This document shows positions 46,946 through 57,729 of a stretch of DNA of 64,000 nt, one piece after another. Every line of letters starts with the position of its first letter. Position 1 is the stretch's first letter. A program made the position numbers and the translations under genes. Under the pieces are notes generated by a model that worked only from the letters and a program-made list of their open reading frames with translations, was not told the origin of the DNA and did not search any database. This stretch comes from Porodaedalea pini (lineage: Eukaryota > Basidiomycota > Agaricomycetes > Hymenochaetales > Hymenochaetaceae): NCBI GenBank assembly GCA_002794775.1, contig NBAY01000043.1:124001-188000 (forward strand), in the 5' to 3' direction.

Positions 46946-47402
46946 CTTGCTTCCCTTACTTGCCTTCAGCTCAGCTGGGAATGTGATGATTGCTGAATTT
47001 GAAGTCTTTTTATGCCCCATGTGGCCGAACAAACGTGTGCGTAGAGGGCTGCTGATTCCTGCGCTGAATAATCTCCGTACATATAGGTCATGAGACGAGC
47101 ACCGTTTCTTCTCATATTCTTCGAATCATACACTCCGGAATACGGGAGCCATCGTATTTCAGATGTACGAACCATTTGAGGGTAGAAACAGCTATTCCGC
47201 GGCCATCACGTGAAAAGAACAGAGCTGCAGTATTATAGGTAGAAGCTTTCTGAAGATGCCTGTTCCATTATATTGCTATCAGGCTTCTGTGACGAGATCG
47301 AAAGTAGTGCGCTCATACCTATTATACCCATCGAGAACACGAGTCTCTTGCTCGCAATGGGAGAAGTATCATTGCCTAGCGTCGGCGGACACATCCCGGA
47401 CC
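46946..47402. other. Esterase 2 upstream region
   Basis: Contains the third copy of the esterase upstream repeat (about 47153-47215) and the position matching the TIR insertion in block 1 (about 47310). No other gene was seen. Confidence 0.5.
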
Positions 47403-48434
47403 TCAATTGTTTTCCCTCTCGTCTTCTGCAACCCGCTTGAGTGCCACCTTCAGCCGGTCCATGAGAGTGTCGGTCAGCTGACACACTCCGTCACCGGTAC
47501 ACAAGCGATAGCTCGGCATCGGTGCGTACGTGTCGATGAGCATGCGGCCACCCTCAACGCGTACGGAAGCAAGAATGTCATCTGGGTCCGGTATACGGCC
47601 CAGCGGAGGAGGGTTTCTTTGGTCTGGGGGTGCGGAAGAATTTTGGCGGAATCAGAATCACGGTCGAGTTCCCATTGTGCTGTGGAGATAAGACGCACCA
47701 AAGATGTGCATCCATCCGCTCTGAGCTTGGATGGCTCCGTTCGTCCAGATCTCGTCTTCGAGTAGTCCTTCTTTCAATGTTTTATGCAGAAGCGGAAGGA
47801 ATTCCTCTGTAAGAAGGCGTTGATTCAGCTCATCGCAGACGGAGATTAAAGGACAGTACGTAGGGTAGATTAGTAGACGTACCGTTTTGGATAAAATCAT
47901 TGAGCCCGCTCTCTCCCCTTTCAGCGTCAGCCGGAGAAAGCGCAGGCAGCCATCCCAGCACCGTCTGACTCTTGGGACTCCTCGGCCGCTCCTCAAGAAA
48001 GCTCAGCGAGAATACAGGTCTGAGAAGCTCGTCGCCGTCGAAGAGGTGGTAAAACAGCGACGGATGCGATTCGTCCTTCACTGCGGCATACTTGGACTGG
48101 CTTGCACTTGACGTGTAAGCTACCGCCCGTGCTGTACCTAGAGAACAACGGCGAAACCTTCAGCACACCACGCGCAGAAGTGCTGCCACTTGGAAAGTTT
48201 GTACTCACTGAGTATTGAAGACTGCGGAGTCTGGCGTGTCGGAGATGCCCTGGATTTGAGGAAGGACCCAGGTAGGGTGAACCGTGCAGTATGTAAGAAT
48301 GAGCGCTGGACAGATTTGCTGGGCTTGAGAACTGCGTGACACCGACTTGAATCAACTCGAAAGCTGCCTGCTGAGGCAAGAAGGGGTCGAGAAGCCCTCA
48401 GACTCCTCGAGCAGGTATGCGCAAGTATCGACAT
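47403..48434 (-). CDS. Conserved-looking protein with probable mitochondrial presequence
   Basis: Four exons encode about 269 residues. The N-terminus (MSILAHTCSRSLRASRPLL, then Arg/Ser-rich with no acidic residue for ~25 positions) looks like a mitochondrial targeting peptide. The body reads SLFYHLFDGDELLRPVFSLS, SPKSQTVLGWLPAL, GAIQAQSGWMHIFDQRNPP, LGRIPDPDDILASVRVEGGR and TYAPMPSYRLCTGDGVCQLT. All introns have standard sites and keep frame. No functional family is recognised; the DPDDILASV and PMPSYRL motifs look conserved and would be useful search seeds. An in-frame Met at 48485 is an alternative start. Confidence 0.75.
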
Positions 48435-48725
48435 GTCCTGGAGTAGGACCAAGCTTCGACTCGCGGCGCGTGCACTCGGAAACAAAAATGGTGGTGATCC
48501 GCATCAGGTCATTCCGAGCGGTGCACATCTCCGAGGAATACTTAAGTTCTTAAACAAACGGTATAAAAACCGACATTTTTAAAATGCATGTACGCCGGGT
48601 AAAAGAGAGAAGAAACCCATGTTAGGGTGGAGGAGGCAAACTCAGATACAGGAAGTCTGCTTGCAAAGTCTCTGGTGACACAACGGATGACAGCAATAAT
48701 AGAGTATCGACAAAAGATAAAAAAA

Positions 48726-50200
48726 CTAGTTTTGATCCTCGACAAGGTTCATCGCCGCCTTTAAGTCTGCTTGAACCATCTCCTTGACGAGCGACTCGAA
48801 ATTGACTACGCGCTTCCATCCAAGTTTCTCCTCTGCTTTCGCCGGATTACCGAGAAGGAGCCTGGAGAGAAAGGTTTCAGATAGTAAGGACATGATACAG
48901 AAGGGGATGAAGAGGTAGAAAGGTGCTCTGCTTACTCGACTTCGGCTGGACGGAAATAGCGCGGGTCGACTTTCACAATTGTCTGCCCAGTCTTTACGTC
49001 AATGCCTTCCTCTTCCTCTCCAGTTCCTTGCCACCTGCAAAAGATAGTCAACGTGTAGCTATTACAATGGCAAGTGCATAAGACCCACTTGATACGAATG
49101 TCAAGCTCGGCGAAGGCCTTCTCCACGAACTCCCGTACAGGATGCGTCTCGCCAGTCGCAAGAACGAAGTCGTCCGGCTCCGGCTGTTGTAACATACGCC
49201 ACATGCCCTCGACATAATCCCGAGCTACAAATGCCTCAATATCGCATTCGGACGTTGATCGCCCCACAAAATCGTACCGTGTCCCCAGTCGCGCCGTGCG
49301 TCCAAGTTACCAAGATACAGACAGTGCTGTTTGCCCAACTTGATCTCTGCAGCCGCTCGAGAAATCTTACGAGTCACGAAAGTCCTGCCGCGTCGTGGGC
49401 TCTCATGGTTGAAAAGGATTCCGTTGCACGCATACATCCCGTACGCCTCCCTGTAGTTCACTGTGATCCAGAACGCATACAGCTTGGCAGCACCATACGG
49501 ACTGCGAGGATAAAATGGAGTCTTCTCCGTCTGGGGTGTCTCGACGACCTTTCCGTACAGCTCAGAGGTCGAGGCCTGGTAGAAGCGGACATGCTTCTCA
49601 AGACCACATGTACGGATAGCATCCAAGAGCCGTAGAGTACCGAGACCATCGATGTCACCGGTGTATTCCGCCATCTCGAAAGAGACCTTCACGTGAGACT
49701 GTGCGCCGAGATTGTATACTTCCGTCGGTTGAACTGAGGCGATGACATAGACCAAGTTGGTGCTGTCGCCTAGGTCACCATAGTGCAGTTTGAACTTATT
49801 CGGACCTATGATTTAGGGCACAGATCAGACAAAAGGAAGCGAAGGAGGAGTGTGTTGGACGCGCACGCTCGTGTTGATCTTCGTAGAGATGATGGAGACG
49901 ACCTGTGTTGAAACTGGAAGATCTACGAATGATTCCATGCACCTCATAGCCTTTTTCGAGTAGCAACTCGGTCCTAGGCGTTGTGAGCCTAGCTGATCTC
50001 AGACAAGAATGCATTGACCGTTGACTGACAGGTATGAGCCGTCCTGACCGGTGATACCTGCGAAAGACCAACTCAGCACCCAACAACATTGCTAGGTCAA
50101 CAGAGCACGCACCGGAGATGAGCGCCACCTTGCGCCTCCGGTATTCGTCGACGGGTGCGACTTTGAGGTTTCCGAACGGATGCGTAGCAATATCAGACAT
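48726..50200 (-). CDS. gmd: GDP-mannose 4,6-dehydratase
   Basis: Minus-strand multi-exon gene, roughly 370 residues. It converts GDP-D-mannose to GDP-4-keto-6-deoxy-D-mannose, the first step towards GDP-L-fucose or GDP-rhamnose, using bound NADP(H) in the cytosol. Across introns the Rossmann loop reads [19 protein letters not shown], then [44 protein letters not shown], the catalytic STSELYGK, and [13 protein letters not shown] with the YxxxK pair, then [15 protein letters not shown] and [20 protein letters not shown]. It ends [20 protein letters not shown]. All signature motifs are intact and length is normal. An SLC35C1-like transporter at the left end of the window supports a fucosylation pathway; the epimerase/reductase partner is not in view. 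Confidence 0.95.
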
Positions 50201-50948
50201 GATTCTTGTCGTTGTTCGTCGTCGTCGCTATCAGAGGAGAGGGAGGCGAAGCGGCGTTTGGAAGCACGCGTACGGAAGCGGCAATGCTACAGACTGCGGG
50301 CACACCTCCGAAATCGACTCTCCGGCAGCACCTATCTGATCAACGCTTCCTTTTCTGTCAGTGCCATCAAAGAATCATTGATTCAATCAAACCTTGTGCG
50401 CGTCGGCTTCTCAGACTTCGAAGCTCTTTATCCCGCCCATTGCACCCGTAACATACTAACAACTAACATGAATTCGAACTCATCCTGTGCACTGCTTGTG
50501 GTACCTATCGAAGCAGTAGTCTTTCTTTTGAGTACCTCCCTCCTCCGGCTGCAGTCTTGTTGCCATCCCTTCGTCGCGCATGCAATTGCACGCTCTTCGG
50601 ATCCATCCACGGCCAATCGATACTCTTCGCTTTACTGCTCTGCTCGCGCTACCATCTTTCATGCATGTCTTCCCAGCCATTCCTGTGCAATTACAGAGCA
50701 ACGGATGCTACCTCTTTGATTTCATGACGCCTGACATGTGAAGACCTCAAGACGGTATAAAGTCCAAGGTTAATGCCCTCTTAGTCCTCACCCGTCCCAG
50801 TCCAACTCCTGTTCTCAGAGCCTGGTGCTCCCTTTTTCCTTCTCACTACAGACTACCTTCGTTCCTTCTGCGGTAAGCCAGAATTCTATATGCTTGTTCT
50901 AGATTTCATTCATGCATACTTTAGGCTGGACCTCTATCCATCTTCGCC
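50201..50948. promoter_or_regulatory. Divergent region gmd / GEgh16-like gene, with a 5'-UTR intron
   Basis: A TATA-like GGTATAAAG lies at about 50754-50762, with pyrimidine-rich sequence following it, well placed for the plus-strand gene. A consensus 52-nt intron (50873-50924, GTAAGC...TTTAG) is predicted within its 5' leader. Short frames at 50180-50719 are not recognised. Confidence 0.55.
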
Positions 50949-52192
50949 ATGTTCTTCAAGCTTCAACTGGCCTCTTTTGCACTTTGCGCCTCTTTCTCAG
51001 TCAAGCGCGTGCGCACGGCACTATCACAGCTGTCACAGGTGCAAATGGCGTGAACGGCGCAGGGTCTGTACCGCTTCGTTCGTGCGATAGAGGTTGTTTT
51101 CTAATTTTCTTTACTACCTTAAGCTTCGGTATCATCGCTTCCACACCTCGGAACGGTGGCCTACCCGTCCCCTTCGAGGTTTGCTACGCGAACTTGACGT
51201 GTACCACATCCATTTACTGATCATTGTCACTTACATAGCAAGACACCAGTGTAATCCGTGATAAAGAAATTGCAGCTGGTACAACCGGTGCTTGCGGAAG
51301 GACCAAGGCAGGGGGCAACAACGACGTTGCTCAGCAGCTTGCATGTGAGTATATTTCATTTTCTTTAGAACTCTCTTGAGAACTGACATTCCTCTCATAG
51401 CCGCATCGGCGGCTGGTCTCCCTTCCGCTGCTAGCGATGGTTCGGTTACCATGACTCTGCATCAAGTAAACCAGGATGGCGCCGGGTACGCACTTCTCAT
51501 CCTCAAAATTCCTTTCAATCTGACCCTCTTCCTGCCCAACGTCAGACCATACACCTGTGACGTCTCCACCGATGGCGGAGCGACATTCACAGACGCAACA
51601 GTCACGCAGAACGTGCCCGGAGTGAATAGCTTGAGCTTGGCTGTGGCGAAGAACTTTACGCTCGTTGCACAGATGCCCGCGTAAGTTTATCCTTCACATC
51701 AATGATCTCAGCCCCGCCTTACTGAGACTCGCTTTCTTCTTCTAGGGGCACACAATGCACCAGCGGTCCCAACGGCGATGCCTGCATTATGAGGTGCCGT
51801 AACAGCGCTATTGCCGGCCCATTCGGCTCTTGCGTTGCAGTTACGAACAGCGGCTCTGGGTAAGCAGAGCATACCTCACCCCCATCACATCAGGCTGATT
51901 AAACTCTACGCTCATCAGAAACACCACGACATCGGCGGCGACTTCAGCGTACGTCACTTGTCTATATCTACCTCCTCGTTTCTAACTTTGAAAATACAGT
52001 CCTGTTGCTGCTGCTGCCGCTGCCACTACGGCAGCTAGCGCTGCGACTACCGCCGTGGGAGGGGCGAATGGGAGTGGAGGTGGATTCCTTGGCAAGCTTG
52101 CCAAGGGTCTTGGGGCGCGCTCCGACTCAAAGAAACGCTACATTGCCTCTCGTATTGCTGGCAAGAGGGCGGGTCTCTGGATGGAAGCATGA
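50949..52192 (+). CDS. GEgh16/GAS1-like secreted protein (frame problem in the signal peptide)
   Basis: The mature part reads HGTITAVTGANGVNGAG, then FGIIASTPRNGGLPVPFE, QDTSVIRDKEIAAGTTGACG, LHQVNQDGAGPYTCDVSTDG, FTLVAQMPAGTQCTSGPNGD and CIMRCRNSAIAGPFGSCVAV, followed by an Ala/Thr/Gly-rich tail ending at 52192. This is the Egh16-like/GAS1 family of fungal secreted proteins of unproven biochemical role, often expressed on surfaces or in infection structures. The first AUG after the predicted leader intron is at 50949 and encodes a good secretion signal (MFFKLQLASFALCASFS). That frame is offset by one base from the HGTITAV frame, and no intron fits in between. Either the gene is newly frameshifted, or the sequence has an indel near 51000. 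All later introns join correctly. Confidence 0.75.
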
Positions 52193-52405
52193 ACAACACC
52201 CACGCGTTAGGACATTCAGGGACTACAGTTGTGTTTCTAAAGGACTTATATACAATTTCTTGATGCTTTTTTTTGTTCGGTAGCAAGTTGGGTAGCCTTC
52301 TGGAATTCAGTAATAACCACATTTTATTACGAATAGGTTACAAACGTCCTGGGAAATATATGCTCATCATGAGCGTTATGTATAAAACGAGAAGGAAAAA
52401 GATTC

Positions 52406-52485
52406 GGGTCGAGCAGGGGATCGAACCCTGGGTCACCTGCATTACGTAACCCAAAGCAGGTATCTTACCACTAGACCACACGACC
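52406..52485 (-). tRNA. tRNA-Pro (UGG) with a short intron
   Basis: Minus strand, 80 nt. The sequence shows GGTCTAGTGGTAAGA (A box/D arm), an anticodon stem CCTGC/GCAGG with loop TTTGGG, and B box GGTTCGATCCC. The anticodon UGG reads proline CCN codons. An ~8-nt insert (TTACGTAA) directly after position 37 is where eukaryotic nuclear tRNA introns sit. The acceptor stem has one T-T mismatch at the sixth pair. Confidence 0.88.
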
Positions 52486-52752
52486 TTCGCAATTTTGTAT
52501 GCCTGCACATAGTTGACTAGTATATAACAATTTAGCTAACTTGAAACCTACACACACAGGTTAAAGCCTGCCGCCAACAGTCACAAAGTGTATAAAAATT
52601 TCTCTCTATTACACTTTTCACGGATCGAATCAGATTCAATGTTCTCCGCTGCATGTAGTAAAAGCTACAGCCCTGACTAAAAAGCATGTTCGATGAGGTG
52701 TAACACAAAACACAATACATCGATGGGGAATATGAGAACGGTATAGTCTTCA

Positions 52753-54014
52753 TTAGAAGATATAATCAACGGCTTTAAATAATGCCCAGATAATGCCGCC
52801 TGAGATTATCGGTAAAGTAAGATTGTCGTCTAAAGAGCCAATGTCTAGATGGAGAGAAAAGATGACAATTCAATAACGACGACCAGAAGCGAATATCTGA
52901 AAAGACGAACCTATCGCTTCTGCAAAACCAGCTAGAAGCCCACTGACCACCGCAATCGAAGAGAGTCTGACGAACGAAGCGACCGAAGAGATAGACTGTG
53001 AGCCGTTCAGAACTACTTCAGGCAGCGAAGGCGGCAGTGCACCCATCGGCGCAAGCCAACCCCAAAAACCAAAGGCAATAAGTGCGCCGGTTGCTGATCC
53101 CGCCAGAAAACCCGCGACAGATTTGCGCTGAGCAAATGGAAGAGGAATGCGGAAGCCTGTAAAAGGCAAGGACATGGACTGGGGAAGACGATTGGTTCGC
53201 GGGCCGTATAGTCTCCCGAAAAATGATGCCGTGGTATCGCACCACGATAAACTAAACACAGACAAAGGTAGCTCAGTCTCGTTACGAAGGCAAAAAGAAA
53301 ATATTCAACGTACATGAGAATCGATACAACTGAGATGTCTTCAGGATAAAATGTCAAGACGAAGATGCAACCCAGGAGATACCAGATAACACCATTGGTC
53401 TTGTTCTATGGCAAAAGATGAACACGAGGCAAACATGTACTCCGTTCTGAGCCACATACCTTCTCCGATTCGCGCATGAGAAAACCAAGCAGTTTCTCAT
53501 AGATGACAGCAAAGCGTTTATTGCGCAGACGGACGAAGTCAACGGACGCAATGACGGTGCACGCTGCTGAGAGAACCACAGCGACGCTCGACGCTGACAC
53601 GTGAGTCGTGTATAGACGAATGACGAGAAATCCTGAAATTCGTCAACATCAGCGGCAGGTATGAGATATTGAAGCTCCAAACTTACCGATAGATGAATGA
53701 AGTAATTTACGCGGAATCTCCCAATCAATAGGCGGGCTTGTGTGTCCCTTCGCTGGCTCATCATCGCGCCCTCCAACAGGTTTCTTCTGAGCAACCTCGC
53801 GAGCATCACCATTGACAGGGAATTCTGAGAGCGAGGCAGAGCCATTAGAGGCTGGGCGGTGACGGTGTGACATTGACAGTCTCCGAGCGCCCTGTCTTGG
53901 TTGGACGGGTGACGGCGAGAGAAATGAGATTTTCGGGGGCGGAGAACGGGTTATGGAGCGCCGTCGGTGAGATCTGGAGTTGAGGCTGAATGCGTCGTTT
54001 GCAGGGATGTTCAT
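52753..54014 (-). CDS. DGK1: CTP-dependent diacylglycerol kinase (DGK1-like)
   Basis: Minus-strand multi-exon gene, about 330 residues. The N-terminal ~100 residues are basic and Ser/Pro-rich. The rest is a membrane enzyme of the CDP-alcohol/phosphatidate cytidylyltransferase-like family: IPRKLLHSSIGFLVIRLYTT, SVDFVRLRNKRFAVIYEKLL, NGVIWYLLGC, LTFYPEDISVVSILM, then SWCDTTASFFGRLYGPRTNR and KSVAGFLAGSATGALIAFGF. It ends DNLTLPIISGGIIWALFKAV. Yeast Dgk1 uses CTP to phosphorylate diacylglycerol to phosphatidate at the ER/nuclear membrane, opposing the Pah1 phosphatase. Several hydrophobic helices (five to seven) are visible. Start at 54014 is the first Met of the long N-terminal exon. Confidence 0.9.
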
Positions 54015-54255
54015 GACGGTCGTGAATAGGGTCGTCTCTCTTCAGGCATGCCCGAACGGTGCAGCTCTGCAGACGCGTCTGAGTCGCTGGCTCTCTGCAA
54101 AGACCAAGAGGTCGACCGACGTGCACTATCTGACTAATCATTGTATTATGTACATAATATACTTACTGACACGGTGACACCAGAGAAATGCTCATGCTTT
54201 GTACAATACATAAAATCGAAAGAGATATTATTGATATTATAAGTGCATTGGTAGG

Positions 54256-55535
54256 TCAAACTGCATCGGCCATTGCCACATCCATTTCTCTTGCCGACAT
54301 GCCCGGTGGAGGTGGGGGCGGAGGCGCCACATCAACCTGAGCTGGTCCCGCTGAAGGTGAAATCGCTAAACCACCCTGCACAGGCTGCGAACTAGTCGTG
54401 TAAGGCCCATAACCGTATGTAACTCCATTACCAGCGTGAGAGGACCAAAATGAATCGTATGTCAGGGTGGAGGGCCGGCCTGAACCAGTGGTAGCATGAG
54501 CAGACTGCGCGGTGGTGGCTTGTTTTCCAGTTACATGGCTCGGAGTCAACGCAGGTGCACCTGCATTGGTACCTGCGCATAAGATGCTTAGAGATATTCT
54601 TGCAGGCTTCATATACGTGCATTAGGAGACGGACCGTAATTGGAGGAAACCTGTGGTGCGGCGACACTCGGCGCAGGCTGCGGAAGGGATGGTGTCTGAC
54701 CCAGCCTGCTATCATCCGTATGAGATGAACCATTAACCGCTTGTTCAACAGGTTGCCCTACTGAGGCGGTATCTGGAGAGGGAGCTGTAGCGGCACTTGA
54801 GATGGTAGGGTGGGATGTGGGTAAACTGTCTTCCGACCCGATCTCACCGACATCACCGACTTTGCTAGCTTGCGGCGTCCCCAAAGCAAAGTCGTTCCCT
54901 CCTTCCGCGGAAAAAGATGCCGCAGGGAGCTGGGCCGCTGTCGCAGGAGACGGAGAGGCTGGTAGATTAAGACGAACAGCATCGACCGTCGAGTCGTCTA
55001 ATTGCATGCCTGCATCATCCCCAGTGGATTGTTGTTGTTGTTGTTGTTGTTCCGGTGCATCTGATGGATGCAGAACAAGTATATCGCTTGGCTGTTGTCT
55101 GGAACTGAATACAGACACGCTAGGGGAGAGTTCTTGCCCTTGGACCTTGCTACTAGATGCATGTCCTTCAAGTCGTACAGCATCCGAGGGCTGAGAACGC
55201 AAGTTAGGTGCGTTTGACGGCGAGTCACGAAAGTGGTGGTGATGGAAGTATAGATTTTCGACCTCGTTGAGGCTCTGCTTTTGCTGTACGCAATGGCATG
55301 TCAAAGAGCTTGTCTATCGCGCAAAGAGAACCTGCTAAAACACATACCCATCCATGATCGACCTTTAGTCGTGCGTACCGCAAACGCAGTTGGAGTTGAC
55401 GGGCGAGCTGGTTGCAAAAAGTCAACAAACTAAGAACTGCAAGAGTTCAGTATGGAAATGACATACAGCCCAGAACGGCGAGTTTTGCGCGCGGGGCTGA
55501 GAACCTTGAATGTATTCTGCTTGAACGACCTGCAT
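54256..55535 (-). CDS. Unrecognised Ser/Pro/Gln-rich protein
   Basis: Four exons, about 380 residues. The start at 55535 encodes MQVVQAEYIQGSQPRAQNS, then FWALARQLQLRLRYARLKVD, HGWQKQSLNEVENLYFHHHH; the junctions remove two introns of normal length, and this N-terminus is the only folded-looking part. The rest is low complexity: Ser/Ala/Pro-rich with a run of seven glutamines, then Thr/Ser/Gly, a run of eight prolines and the ending GMSAREMDVAMADAV. The composition fits an unstructured nuclear or regulatory protein. No family is recognised. Confidence 0.7.
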
Positions 55536-55876
55536 CCTTGTATTCGGGGTTATGAGTCAAGGAACAGAGCTGAAATGTAGCAGCTGCAGTCGAAGAAAGT
55601 AGTAGTAGAGGAGTATTCAATCAGTCACATTCTTGCCGTTCCGTCATGTCGATCAGTCCGCCGGACTTCATGCTCCAATTACTGAAACGCTTTTACAACG
55701 CCGACCGTTAGACACATCAATGAAAAACTATGGGCTATTGTAGACAGATCTTCGCACAACCATTCATAGAGGATCAAACGTGCCAAACGGACAGACCGCA
55801 AGACAATGCGTACATACAGATGCGAGCATGTTTTTGAGGACATAACGAAACATACACCATAATGAGTAGAAGTAAA
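55536..55876. other. Intergenic spacer, RPS17 3' side
   Basis: Holds the 3' flank of RPS17 and the promoter side of the poly-Q protein gene. No other feature was recognised. Confidence 0.4.
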
Positions 55877-56477
55877 TCAACGGCCAGCGCCAGGGACGTT
55901 TCGCCTGTCACGACGGCCAGTGCGCTCCGGTATGTTCGAAACAGCTGACGAGACAGTGACATCAATGGTGTCGAAGTTGAGTGCGGTAAGGAGCTCCTAA
56001 ACATAGACGTCAAGACCTGCAACGCACGTTGTGAGTGAAAGGTGTAACATGCCTTTGTGTCTGGGTCAACTTCGAGTCCGGAGGAGGACGTATCAAGGGC
56101 GGAGACTTCTGGGACATAATTGTCCTTGCGCTCGCGCTCCTCCTCCTGCAGTTTGAACGAGATACCACGGACCGGCCCACGCTGAATACGCTTCATCAAA
56201 TGAGTCGTGAAGCCGGAGATCTTGTTACGCAGGCGCTTCGACGGAACGACAGCCTAAAAGCCAACTTGAAGGCACATTTCGGTGAGGGAAGTCAGATGGA
56301 CGTACGACTTCATCGATGAGACGCTTGTTGGTATGAAAATCGAGCGTAAGGCGAGGATAGCTGAACGCGCCGAGCATCATGAGCAAAGTAATACGCCGTC
56401 AACAAGGGCAATACGCACTATTTCTCGATCAGAACACGAGAGGCCCTCTTAGTCGTCTTTGTCCTGACACGTCCCAT
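55877..56477 (-). CDS. RPS17: 40S ribosomal protein S17 (eS17)
   Basis: Starts at 56477 ([20 protein letters not shown]) and continues [58 protein letters not shown] and [11 protein letters not shown], ending [12 protein letters not shown] at 55877; about 145 residues, normal for eS17. This small-subunit protein sits on the beak/head region of the 40S. The last intron uses a GC donor (GACACAAAG then GCATGT...GTTTAG): removing 56 nt joins VDPDTK to [15 protein letters not shown], the expected continuation, and no GT donor gives an open frame. It is head-to-head with RPS22. Confidence 0.95.
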
Positions 56478-56765
56478 TTTGTTTGATGTCGGCGCAGTCG
56501 CTGTCGCTGTCGAGATCGGTGTCGGCGGCGGGCCTTTCGGAAGCAGGTAAGCAAAGGTGAAATCCAAAAACGTAGAGCTGCTGTACAGTACACAACGTTA
56601 TCACGTGATCCCCTATCTAGTTTTCGGTTCCACTGGTCTTTGAACTCTCGTCGTCTGCCCACTTCAAGTCAATCCCGCCCGTCGTCGTCGCTCAGGTCTG
56701 CTCCGCTTTGACTCGTGCTCTCCATAGTGCGACACTCATAGCCGAGCTCTCTCTAAGTTTTAGCC
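56478..56765. promoter_or_regulatory. Bidirectional ribosomal-protein promoter (RPS17/RPS22)
   Basis: 288 bp separate the two divergent start codons. The region includes CGATATCG-free GC-rich sequence, two TCGTCGTCGC-type tracts and pyrimidine-rich stretches near both starts. A shared promoter would coordinate two 40S proteins. The exact factor sites were not identified. Confidence 0.6.
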
Positions 56766-57466
56766 ATGGTTCGCGTCTCCGTCCTCAACGACTGCCTTAA
56801 CAACATTGTCAATGCCGAGCGACGCGGAAAGCGCCAGGTCCTCATACGTCCATCGTCGAAGGTTATTGTCAAGTTCCTCAGTGTGATGCAGCGCCACGGT
56901 AAGCCGAATATCTTACTTGCATCCCTGTTCATCCGAGTGTTTTCTTGGGATGATAACTATGTTTGGCGTGACGTGCTTCCACCTGTCGCACCTTTTGAAG
57001 TTCCAGCATACCAATGCATCTGTTCTCTGTAGATACGTTTTTGGCCTATTTTTCTTTATTGCCTTAGAACCCAGTTTGTAGACTGCAGTCGACCCCTTAT
57101 ATACTCAGTGGTTTGAGTTTTGGATTGAAGTGCTGATTGATTACCTTGTTCAGGTTACATTGGCGAATTTGAACTCATTGATGACCACCGTGCCGGTAAA
57201 ATCGTCGTTCAGCTGAATGGCCGCCTTAACAAGACAGGTGTCATCTCGCCGCGCTTTAATGTCCAGGTCACCCAGATTGAGTCCTGGGTCAACTTGCTCC
57301 TCCCGGCGCGTGGGTTCGGTATCATCATCTTGGTGTGTAGAATTTATACCTCTATTTTCTTCTCCTTATCTGAGTTCCTCATTAGACCACATCCTCGGGT
57401 ATCCTGGATCACGAGGAGGCGCGCAGGAAGAATGTGGGCGGGAAGCTTCTGGGCTACGTCTATTGA
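56766..57466 (+). CDS. RPS22: 40S ribosomal protein S22 / S15a (uS8)
   Basis: Three exons (56766-56898, 57154-57332, 57386-57466) sum to 393 nt, encoding exactly 130 residues, the standard uS8 length. The sequence reads [94 protein letters not shown] and [20 protein letters not shown], ending LLGYVY. uS8 binds 18S rRNA in the body of the 40S subunit. The first intron (255 nt) is much longer than others in the window, as is frequent in ribosomal protein genes. Confidence 0.97.
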
Positions 57467-57729
57467 GTATACGTTGCCGCATATTGTGTGCCATTGTTGT
57501 AAAAAGGGTATCATAGCCTATGTTCCATGATTATCGTGTCTATGAGCATGTGCTCTTTCGTTGTCTGCTGTGAGATGTCTTGAGCGTGCAAACCAGACTT
57601 CGTAGGAGAAGGTATGCAGCTGTCTGCAAACGTCGTAATTGTTCCACGTGAGGCGTAAGATACAGGTATCAACCTCGATGTGTTGCTATCGACACTGTAG
57701 CGACAACCAGCTCCCTTGAAATAGCTGCG

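Noticed and set aside
47256..47765. 169-codon plus-strand frame
   Set aside because: It overlaps the minus-strand mitochondrial-type gene, whose exons show consistent introns and conserved-looking motifs.
50912..51220. Plus-strand frame starting at 50912 as the start of the GEgh16-like gene
   Set aside because: The AUG lies inside a consensus 52-nt leader intron, and its N-terminus is a poorer secretion signal than that at 50949.
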